From Pseudomonas fluorescens (GTDB lineage: Bacteria > Pseudomonadota > Gammaproteobacteria > Pseudomonadales > Pseudomonadaceae), in the NCBI RefSeq assembly GCF_902497875.1, contig NZ_CABVHY010000027.1, positions 1 through 64,000 on the forward strand: a stretch of 64,000 bases of DNA, given 5' to 3'. Within the stretch, counting starts at the first letter, position 1; the number at the start of each line of letters is the position of its first letter. The notes beneath the pieces are model-generated. The model ran no database searches. It had not been told where the DNA came from and saw nothing but the letters and a program-made list of their open reading frames with translations. The position numbers and the translations under genes were made by a program. Below are positions 57,921 to 64,000 of the stretch, piece after piece.

Positions 57921-58325
57921 ATGGCAGTCCCCCTCCAGGAACAAGCATTTACCAAGACCCAGTGCGTCACGGGCCTGCGTGCAGCGGTAGGCATACTCGA
58001 AAAATGGGGTGCGTCCAGCGATCAGGCCTGCCGCATCCTGCGCATTTCCCGCAGCACCTACACCCGAGCCCGGCAGCGCGATCCTGATTGGGCCGTGGCT
58101 CTGGATTCGGATCAGATGCAGCGCATCAGTTTTGTTCTCAACATCCACGCAGCCCTACGCGTTGTCTTCGATAACCCGGAAAACGTCTACGGTTTCCCGG
58201 CGATGGCCAACGACAACGAGTTTTTCAATGGCCGTAGCCCGCTCGAGGTCATGTCTCAGGGCGATATGATTTCCTTGTATGAAACCTTTCGGCGCATTGA
58301 CGTGCTGCGTGGTGCGCAATGGTGA
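57921..58325 (+). CDS. ParS/MbcA-type Xre antitoxin
   Basis: The 134-residue antitoxin has an N-terminal Xre-like helix-turn-helix (GLRAAVGILEKWGASSDQAC, RILRISRSTYTRA) and a C-terminal MbcA/ParS toxin-binding domain (DUF2384; ISFVLNIHAALRVVFDNPEN, FFNGRSPLEVMSQGD). It should bind and neutralise the RES toxin and repress the shared promoter through the palindrome upstream. It overlaps the toxin gene by seven bases, with the antitoxin first, the standard layout. Confidence 0.92.
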   Translation: MAVPLQEQAFTKTQCVTGLRAAVGILEKWGASSDQACRILRISRSTYTRARQRDPDWAVALDSDQMQRISFVLNIHAALRVVFDNPENVYGFPAMANDNEFFNGRSPLEVMSQGDMISLYETFRRIDVLRGAQW

Positions 58326-59011
58326 GGGTGAACGAACTCGCAGAGCTTGCGGGTGAGCAGATACAGGCCTACCGACTGGTTAATTCCAAGTTCCCCCCTA
58401 TAACGTTGTTTGATGACGTGGCGGACAAGGACGAGTTTGAGGTGCTGTATCAGATACAGGCGCTGACTAATCCCAGACTGCAAAATGAAGTGGGTCGTCT
58501 TGAGTTGATTCCGCGAGATCAGATCCCGTTCGGTATTGCTGGCTGCTCTTACGCGACATCGCCTTTTACCCACGTCAACCCGGCAGGTTCGCGGTTCAGC
58601 GATGGCAGCTTTGGCGTGTTGTACCTGGCGGGCTCAATGGAAACGGCGCTGGCAGAGGTGCGACATCATCAGAGTCTGTATTGGTCGAATGTCCCCAGCC
58701 TGAACTATGAGCGCTTTGTTTTCCGCGGACTGTGCTGCGCCTTCGTGGACGTATCGATGAAAGATGCTGCATCCATCCCGATAACCGATCCTGTCTACGC
58801 GCCTGACGATTACACGCATTCCCGTCAATTGGGGAGGTCGATCAAAGAGGCGCGATGTCCCGGTCTTCGTTACAACTCCGTGCGTATGCAAGGCAGTTAC
58901 TGCTGGGCGCTGATGACCCCGAAACCCGTTTCATCAATTATTCAAACCGCTCATTACGAGATGATCTGGAACGGTCAGATCACCAGTGTCAGCAAAATCA
59001 GCGAAGCCTGA
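58319..59011 (+). CDS. RES-domain toxin
   Basis: The 230-residue RES toxin degrades NAD+ in characterised members (MbcT, ParT-like). The family pattern includes IQAYRLVNSKFPPI near the N-terminus, THVNPAGSRFSDGSFGVLYL and AGSMETALAEVRHH (conserved Arg, Tyr and Glu), and CPGLRYNSVRMQGSYCW near the C-terminus. These active-site residues are intact, so the toxin appears functional. It is translated from an ATG overlapping the antitoxin stop. Confidence 0.92.
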   Translation: MVRVNELAELAGEQIQAYRLVNSKFPPITLFDDVADKDEFEVLYQIQALTNPRLQNEVGRLELIPRDQIPFGIAGCSYATSPFTHVNPAGSRFSDGSFGVLYLAGSMETALAEVRHHQSLYWSNVPSLNYERFVFRGLCCAFVDVSMKDAASIPITDPVYAPDDYTHSRQLGRSIKEARCPGLRYNSVRMQGSYCWALMTPKPVSSIIQTAHYEMIWNGQITSVSKISEA

Positions 59012-59429
59012 TCGCCATAGGGTGGGCGTTGCACTGTGCATAGAGCTCGGCGCTGTCGCGCATTACTTGCAGCAGTAGTCCCCCAGTATCAGCCCGGGCC
59101 ATCAACCCACGGGATCGCCTAATCGAAAACAGCTTGACCGCGTCCCTCAGTAAAACAGGGATCTTCCCCAATACCTGCGACATTCCACAGGACTAAGTAT
59201 CTACTTTCTGCCCTCGCAGTCTCTGACGACGAACCCGGCCCATATACAGAGGTCAAAGCAAGTGATGACATCGCCAATGATCAAAGGCCTCTGGCCTGCT
59301 TCATTCAAGGGCGAAGCCAGGAGCTCACACACTTTAGGGTGCGCCGGATAATTTCAGTAGGCTCGGATTCTGCCGGGGGCAGGCGCTGACTGCTGCTCAC
59401 ATCCAATGCTCCCGTATCGGAGTACGAAA
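59012..59429. other. intergenic region with the right copy of the direct repeat
   Basis: About 420 bases without a gene. The stretch 59131-59177 repeats 56613-56663 and may mark the right edge of the accessory segment. The remainder shows nothing recognisable apart from the promoter area of the SYLF gene. Confidence 0.5.
59131..59177 (+). repeat. right copy of ~50-bp direct repeat
   Basis: AGCTTGACCGCGTCCCTCAG..CCCAATACCTG, partner of 56613-56663. Together they bracket the NERD, small-protein and ParS-RES genes. Confidence 0.7.
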
Positions 59430-59990
59430 ATGACTCAGTCAATGCGGTTCTTCCTATCGATCGTCCTTGCGACAGCCTCACTGGCATCGGCGAGCTTCCT
59501 GAACACTGCAGGTGCGGCAACCGCCGAGGATCTGGATGTCGACTCTCGGCAAGCGTTGCAAACGCTCTACAAGTCCACGCCATTTGCCGAAACCATTTCG
59601 CACAACGCCAAAGCGATACTTGTTTTCCCGAAAATCATCAAGGCAGGCCTTGTGTTTGGTGGCAGCTATGGCGAAGGCGAATTGTTGAAGGGCAAGAAAG
59701 TAGAGGGTTATTACAACTCTGTAACCGGGTCATGGGGGCTGCAGGCAGGCGCCCAGTCGTATGGCTATGTGGTTTTCCTGATGACCGAAAAAGCCGTGAA
59801 CTATATACGCGAAAGCAAGGGCTGGGAAATTGGCGTAGGACCCACTGTTGTTGTGGTTGATGAAGGGGTGTCGAAGAATCTGTCCAGCTCGACGCTGAAG
59901 GACGATGCCTACGCGTTCATTTTCGACCAGCAAGGGTTAATGGCCGGGGTCAGCATCGAAGGAACGAAGATTTCCCTGATCAAACGCTAA
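59430..59990 (+). CDS. SYLF (YSC84-like) lipid-binding protein, secreted
   Basis: The 186-residue precursor has a signal peptide (FFLSIVLATASLASASFLN, cleavage near GAA) and a SYLF domain. Marks are AKAILVFPKIIKAGLVFGGS, YGEGELLKGKK, YYNSVTGSWGLQAGAQSYG and the final TLKDDAYAFIFDQQGLMAGV. SYLF proteins bind phosphoinositides in eukaryotes; bacterial ones are periplasmic and of unknown role. The start at 59430 has GGAG upstream. Confidence 0.92.
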   Translation: MTQSMRFFLSIVLATASLASASFLNTAGAATAEDLDVDSRQALQTLYKSTPFAETISHNAKAILVFPKIIKAGLVFGGSYGEGELLKGKKVEGYYNSVTGSWGLQAGAQSYGYVVFLMTEKAVNYIRESKGWEIGVGPTVVVVDEGVSKNLSSSTLKDDAYAFIFDQQGLMAGVSIEGTKISLIKR

Positions 59991-60061
59991 AGCCACAGGT
60001 CCTGGACGTCTACGGCCCTTTCGGTAACCGGATTCGGTTCCGCCAAAACTGACCCTGCTGT

Positions 60062-60088
60062 GCGGACTGGGTTGACCCAGTCCGCTTT
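60062..60088 (+). terminator. intrinsic terminator
   Basis: GCGGACTGGG-TTGA-CCCAGTCCGC is a perfect 10-bp hairpin ending in TTT. It lies after the SYLF gene and before the convergent EamA gene, so it may act for both. Confidence 0.75.
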
Positions 60089-60149
60089 GGGTCCGAAAGC
60101 CGCCCTTCTACTGTCCGTTCTCACTGCGCAGTCTCACTGCTCAGCCTCC

Positions 60150-61118
60150 TCAATGAGCCATAGCAGTTTTACCGGGACTGCCATGGAATGCACCAATAGC
60201 TTTAACAACCCCCACGACAATCAGTGTGATGCCGATCGCTTCAGGCGCCGTGGGCCACCGGTAATAGAACAGCAGACCCAGGCAGGTCGCAAAGACCATC
60301 TCCATTGACAGCAACTGGCTGGCCAGTGTCATGGGAAGCCGTTGGGACGCGATGGTCCAGGCCCATGCGCCGCCAATCGACGCAACAGCCGCCAGTACAA
60401 AAGCTGGCAGGTAAAGCTGGCTGATAGCGCTTTGCCCGAAACCGAGCATGGGGGCGTTGAACACATCCATGGCCGTACCCAGCGGGATGAACATCAGCGT
60501 TTGCAGGCTACCGCCAATCATCATCATGGCTGTCCAGACCCAGGCATTCATGCCGGGCCTTTTCATCAGTGCTCGTTGATTGGCCAGTCCAAACCAGGTC
60601 CACAGTGCGACCGCCGCCAGTGACGCGCCGATCCCGAGAGCCAGAGTGGTGTGTGATTGCCCCTCGAACCGGGCGATGTTCTGGCCGTTGACCAGGAGCA
60701 AGCCGAGCACGGCCAGTGCAAATGGCACTTGAAGCAAGCGCCAGGAGATCCCGCCATGAACATTTCCGCTGATGGCCAGCGCGATCGGCACGAGCCCTAA
60801 AAAGGCTGGCGCGACGACGGGGCCAGCGTATTTGGAGGCGATGATGACGGCGATGAAGTAGCCCACATAACCGATGAATCCCAGTCCGGCAGTGACCAGC
60901 CAATCGTTAAGGGTCAGGTGACGCCAGGCTTTGATATTGGCAATCAGGATCAGGGCGCCGATCAGCCCGGAAATAATGAATCTGCAGGCGGCAAGGTCGA
61001 ATATCGAATACTCACCAATGACCAGGGGGGCGACAAAGTTCATCGACCATGTCAGGGAGGCCAATACCGCTGCGCTCACACCGGTGACGGATAAATGATG
61101 GCTGTGTGAGTCTTTCAT
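60150..61118 (-). CDS. EamA/DMT family transporter
   Basis: The 322-residue protein has ten membrane helices in two EamA repeats: VSAAVLASLTWSMNFVAPLV and AACRFIISGLIGALILIANI in the first, GGAWAWTIASQRLPMTLASQ in the second. Relatives export amino acids, cysteine or other metabolites. The start at 61118 is preferred since AGAGG lies six bases upstream. It is divergent from a LysR gene with an operator-like palindrome between them, so the LysR protein likely controls it. Confidence 0.9.
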   Translation of the reverse strand: MKDSHSHHLSVTGVSAAVLASLTWSMNFVAPLVIGEYSIFDLAACRFIISGLIGALILIANIKAWRHLTLNDWLVTAGLGFIGYVGYFIAVIIASKYAGPVVAPAFLGLVPIALAISGNVHGGISWRLLQVPFALAVLGLLLVNGQNIARFEGQSHTTLALGIGASLAAVALWTWFGLANQRALMKRPGMNAWVWTAMMMIGGSLQTLMFIPLGTAMDVFNAPMLGFGQSAISQLYLPAFVLAAVASIGGAWAWTIASQRLPMTLASQLLSMEMVFATCLGLLFYYRWPTAPEAIGITLIVVGVVKAIGAFHGSPGKTAMAH

Positions 61119-61176
61119 CACGACCTCTACAGACGAATCAGGGATTGGTTATAGGGTCGGCCCGCTAGATCAAAAT

Positions 61177-61197
61177 GGAACAAAGCGCGGGAGTTCC
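61177..61197. promoter_or_regulatory. second GGAAC/GTTCC operator-like site
   Basis: GGAAC (61177-61181 by motif), 11 bases, GTTCC (61193-61197). The arms match those of the stronger palindrome at 61259-61275 and the 11-base gap is usual for LysR-type sites. Confidence 0.4.
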
Positions 61198-61258
61198 CTT
61201 TGGAAGAATTCTCAAGGATGCAAAAACAAAAGGGAATCCATTGATTTTGACCGACACC

Positions 61259-61275
61259 TGTTCCATAACGGAACA
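61259..61275. promoter_or_regulatory. LysR operator-like palindrome
   Basis: TGTTCC-ATAAC-GGAACA is a perfect inverted repeat just before the LysR start (61288), where it would allow autorepression as well as control of the divergent EamA gene. Confidence 0.6.
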
Positions 61276-61287
61276 AAAGAGGCGCAT

Positions 61288-62208
61288 ATGGACAGGTATA
61301 GCGATATGGCGATCTTGATCGCCGTGGTGGATGCGCGTGGCTTTTCGCCCGCCGCGCGCAAGCTGAGGATGACCCACTCGGCGATCAGTAAAAGGGTTCA
61401 GCGCCTGGAGGAGCGGCTTGGCACGCAGTTGCTCTCACGCACGACGCGCTCAATGACGCTGACGCAAGCAGGAGAAATGTATGTGCAGGCAGCTCGGCCA
61501 ATCCTGGAGGATATACAGGCGTTGGAAGCAGCCGTCGTGCATGATTCCGATGCACCGAGGGGGACGTTGAAAGTGTCTGCGCCCAATGCGCTCGGCCAGT
61601 ACCATGTAGTACCTGCCCTGATCGACTTTATGCGGCTCTATCCTGACCTGAAGATAGATTTGACCCTGACCGACGCCATTGTCGATATCAGACATGAGCG
61701 CATTGACGTGGCGATCAGAAGCGGTGCGTTATCCGATCCAAGCCTTGTCGCCCATAAACTCAGTTCCAACGAGCGCCTTGTTTGCGCTTCCCCGGCTTAT
61801 CTCGACGCACATGGGGTTCCTGGCGAACCTTGCGAACTCGCTGACCATCCCTGCTTGAAACTCAATTTTGAAAGCCGCTTCAACGACTGGGAATTTCGTG
61901 CCCCCAACAGTAGGGCGATTCCGATTGAGGGGGGATTTACCTGCAATAGTCTCGACGCTATTCGCACGCTATGCCTGGCGGGTTCGGGCATCGCTCGCCT
62001 GCCCAAGTACATGGTCAACGAGGATGTGCAAGCCGGGCGACTGATACCGCTGCTGCAGGCGTTTTCATGCCCAACCACCTCTGCCATTTATGCGCTCAGG
62101 GCCGCTGGCGATTATGTTCCGGCCAGAACCCGGGTGTTTATCGCCTTTCTCGCGGAACGCCTCACGGCAGCCTGCTTGAATGAACACCGATCCTCACGAC
62201 AGCCCTAG
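61288..62208 (+). CDS. LysR-type transcriptional regulator
   Basis: The 306-residue regulator has an N-terminal winged helix (about 1-62; MAILIAVVDARGFSPAARKL and HSAISKRVQRLEERLGTQLL) and an effector domain of the CrgA/DhpR-like branch (LKVSAPNALGQYHVVPALID; RIDVAIRSGALSDPSLVAH). A GAGGCG ribosome-binding site is present. It is divergent from EamA and reads toward a DUF417 gene. Confidence 0.93.
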   Translation: MDRYSDMAILIAVVDARGFSPAARKLRMTHSAISKRVQRLEERLGTQLLSRTTRSMTLTQAGEMYVQAARPILEDIQALEAAVVHDSDAPRGTLKVSAPNALGQYHVVPALIDFMRLYPDLKIDLTLTDAIVDIRHERIDVAIRSGALSDPSLVAHKLSSNERLVCASPAYLDAHGVPGEPCELADHPCLKLNFESRFNDWEFRAPNSRAIPIEGGFTCNSLDAIRTLCLAGSGIARLPKYMVNEDVQAGRLIPLLQAFSCPTTSAIYALRAAGDYVPARTRVFIAFLAERLTAACLNEHRSSRQP

Positions 62209-62397
62209 CGAACCAGCCTCGTCCACCGCCGCCGGGAAGCCGCCCTCCTCTTTCAAGACCGGCAGTGGGTCAAGACGATCTGCACAGTACTCAATACGTT
62301 CAGAACCCAAGAGTGTGGAATCAAAGACAACAATGTCTCCACTCCCGACGTAAACCGCGCTGGGGTTTGAGTCACCACACTATTGGAAGCCTTTATC

Positions 62398-62907
62398 ATG
62401 ACTACCTTGAATATTGAGAACCACAGAACCATCGCCACATCGAAAAAATCATCGCTCGGCGTCAGAACCACGGCGTTTGGAACCTACGGTATTTTCTTCG
62501 CTCTCGCCGTCATCTACTTCTGGTTCGGCGGCATGAAGTTCACGCACTATGAGGCACAGGGACTGGTTCCGCTGGTGAGCAACAGCCCGTTCCTGGGTTG
62601 GGTTTATGACATTTTCAGTGTCGATACCTTCTCCAGTTTACTCGGCGTCCTGGAGGTCTCGATCGGGGTTCTGATTGCAGGTCGCCTGCTGTCACCAAAG
62701 CTTTCGTTGATCGGTGGTGCGTTGTCTGCCGGATTGTTCTTCACGACCTTGAGCTTTATGTTCTCGACACCCGGCGTGATTGAACCCGGCCTCGGTTTTC
62801 CAGCCATCACGGTTGCGCCGGGCCAGTTTCTCCTCAAAGACATCGGGTTGCTTGCCGCTTCCATCTTCGTGGCCGGCCATTCTCTAACTGCGCTGGAAAC
62901 CCGTTAA
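62398..62907 (+). CDS. DUF417 (YkgB-like) membrane protein
   Basis: The 169-residue protein has four membrane helices and the family pattern: YGIFFALAVIYFWFGGMKFT in helix 1 followed by HYEAQGLVPLVSNSPFLGW, then LLGVLEVSIGVLIAGRLLSP and LSAGLFFTTLSFMFSTPGVI. Members are often linked to chlorine or oxidative stress (RclC of E. coli belongs here). The start at 62398 is ATG; GGAAG is nine bases before. An AraC-type gene converges on it, recalling the rcl setting. Confidence 0.9.
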   Translation: MTTLNIENHRTIATSKKSSLGVRTTAFGTYGIFFALAVIYFWFGGMKFTHYEAQGLVPLVSNSPFLGWVYDIFSVDTFSSLLGVLEVSIGVLIAGRLLSPKLSLIGGALSAGLFFTTLSFMFSTPGVIEPGLGFPAITVAPGQFLLKDIGLLAASIFVAGHSLTALETR

Positions 62908-62925
62908 ACCGATGACTTTACTCTT

Positions 62926-62967
62926 GGGACGGCCTGAAGCAATTCGATGCTTTCAGGCCGTTGTCCC
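62926..62967. terminator. bidirectional terminator between DUF417 and AraC genes
   Basis: GGGACGGCCTGAAGC pairs with GCTTTCAGGCCGTTGTCCC with small bulges. The AraC stop codon lies inside the right arm, so the hairpin serves convergent genes. Confidence 0.6.
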
Positions 62968-63798
62968 ATCACCCTCTTCTGCCAAATCCTTCATCCAGCC
63001 CCGTGGGCTGCAGCCCGTCTTGCGACGAAACGCGCGTGCAAGCGCCGAGGGACTTTCGTAACCGACTTCGGCGGCGATGAGGGTAATCGGTCGCCCTTCA
63101 CGCAGGCGCTTCTGCGCCAGGCTGATACGCCAACTCAACAGATAATCCGCAGGTGTCTGCCCTATTACGGCCCGAAAATGCACGGCATAGGCAGCGCGCG
63201 ACATGTTCGACTCGCTCGCAAGCTCCGCAACCGACCAGGCACGATGAGGGGCGTTGTGCATCTGTACCAGAGAGCGCGCCAGCCGCAAATCGGCCAGCCC
63301 AGCCATCATTCCAGTACGCAACTGCTGGTGGTCGAGCAGATGCCGAAACAACAATATGATCAGTAGTTCGAACAAGCGTTCCAGCGCTGCCTCCCGGCCA
63401 CAATGTCCGCCTGCCGCCTCATCGAACATCCATTTCAGTGTATCGGCCAGCAACGGCAGCTCATCCAGGGACAACACCAGAATGTCAGGTAACGATGCAG
63501 ACAATGGGTTATCGACACCCCCCTCAAACTCCATTGACGCACACAAGAGTTGAGCCCCCTCGGAATCACCTGCGAACAGTTGATACCGGCTTGGGCGTGG
63601 CAGAAAAATCAGGCTGGGCTGGGTAAGCAGCAGGTCCTTGCGATCGGCCCCCTGCAAAGTGACGGTACCTGCCTGCAGCAGGTGAATATGACCGCGCCGG
63701 TCAGCGCCATCGTATGCCGCCATGCCGCAAAGCTTGCCGTTGTAAAACAGGTTTGCGCGCACGCCGAACTGCGAAAACAACGTAGACAGGCGATCCAT
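62953..63798 (-). CDS. AraC-family transcriptional regulator with cupin_6-type sensor
   Basis: The 281-residue regulator has an N-terminal cupin-like domain (MDRLSTLFSQFGVRANLFYN, GHIHLLQAGTVTL) as in the AraC-binding cupin_6 group that includes RclR. A C-terminal double helix-turn-helix follows at about 180-275 (RAWSVAELASESNMSRAAYA, ITLIAAEVGYESPSALARAF). RclR senses hypochlorite through cysteines at the N-terminal domain. Cys 26 (GKLCG) and Cys 103 region (AQLLCASME) are present here, so a similar role is possible. It likely regulates the adjacent DUF417 gene. Confidence 0.87.
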   Translation of the reverse strand: MDRLSTLFSQFGVRANLFYNGKLCGMAAYDGADRRGHIHLLQAGTVTLQGADRKDLLLTQPSLIFLPRPSRYQLFAGDSEGAQLLCASMEFEGGVDNPLSASLPDILVLSLDELPLLADTLKWMFDEAAGGHCGREAALERLFELLIILLFRHLLDHQQLRTGMMAGLADLRLARSLVQMHNAPHRAWSVAELASESNMSRAAYAVHFRAVIGQTPADYLLSWRISLAQKRLREGRPITLIAAEVGYESPSALARAFRRKTGCSPRGWMKDLAEEGDGTTA

Positions 63799-64000
63799 GG
63801 GCAATCTCGTAGCGAGATATAGACGCTCGGTATCATATCACCGACTGTTTCGGTCTAATTGAACTCATTCCCCATCGCAGCCTTTGCTGGCCATCTCGTT
63901 GCGCGATGGCTGTGATGGATCTGATCGGCCGAACCCGCCCTCTCCCACTGCGGGAGAGGGCAACTGCCAACCTTATGTGTGATGAATTTCCCGATCCTTG
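63799..64000. other. window end: degraded repeat copy and hairpin
   Basis: Bases 63885-63938 are a degraded copy of the end of the repeat at 56007-56347 (CGCGATGGCTGTGATGGAT.., five bases missing). CCCTCTCCCACTGCGGGAGAGGG (63939-63961) is a perfect hairpin. No gene is seen before the window ends. Confidence 0.5.

Overview
The window looks like a chromosomal segment of a Pseudomonas of the fluorescens group. It has high-GC coding DNA, a napEDABC nitrate-reductase operon beside ilvE, frequent REP-type inverted repeats of the fluorescens kind (GTAGGAGC.., GTGGCGAGGGGG.., CATCGCGAGCAAGCTCGC..), and many gene families typical of the genus. This assignment comes from reading gene families and repeats; no database search was run. 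No rRNA, tRNA, CRISPR array, prophage or complete insertion sequence was seen.

Layout. 0-5.4 kb: ilvE with a terminator, then napE-D-A-B-C. 5.5-12.8 kb: housekeeping and signalling genes (small P-loop kinase, cytochrome b561, YceI protein, FKBP isomerase, PAS-GGDEF cyclase, Kef-type K+/H+ antiporter, AlkC-like DNA glycosylase), with REP pairs between them. 12.8-19.2 kb: zinc alcohol dehydrogenase, GNAT enzyme, and a LysR regulator divergent from a GMC oxidoreductase and a metabolite:H+ symporter, likely a catabolic unit. 19.7-23.5 kb: a small hypothetical gene, a lysozyme-like protein and a chemoreceptor. 24.0-27.3 kb: a three-gene envelope operon (CHASE2 membrane protein with an 11-residue tandem-repeat tail, small secreted protein, M48 lipoprotein protease). 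27.4-29.5 kb: two GNAT genes, a VOC protein and a mosaic pseudogene scar.

29.5-35.9 kb, the most interesting part: seven tightly packed minus-strand genes encode a thermostable-hemolysin-family protein, an AMP-dependent ligase with an altered A10 lysine, a haem-oxygenase-like di-metal oxidase, an SDR, an exported TPR protein, and an OmpR/QseC-type two-component pair. The operon diverges from a cytochrome b561 gene. The shared promoter region holds two inverted copies of a TTAAG-N6-TTAAG-like box, one pointing at each transcription unit. This reads as a self-regulated pathway for an acyl- or amine-derived small molecule.

36.6-49.2 kb: DUF1428, DJ-1/PfpI and DUF427 proteins, an RlmI-like methyltransferase, a set of LuxR regulator, amidohydrolase lipoprotein and NCS1 permease, a Tat-exported dienelactone hydrolase, a SleB-type cell-wall hydrolase, a CAP protein and a three-gene envelope-stress operon. 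49.7-55.8 kb: an operon of a sialidase-fold protein, a membrane protein and an LtaS/OpgB-like transferase, then DUF3303 and MATE genes. 55.8-59.2 kb: an accessory patch with a structured dispersed repeat, a 207-bp MITE-like element with 18-bp terminal repeats and an 11-bp target duplication, and a 2.5-kb segment bounded by ~50-bp direct repeats carrying a NERD nuclease-like gene, a 45-residue ORF and a ParS-RES toxin-antitoxin pair. 59.4-64 kb: a SYLF lipid-binding protein, an EamA exporter divergent from a LysR gene, DUF417 and an AraC regulator.
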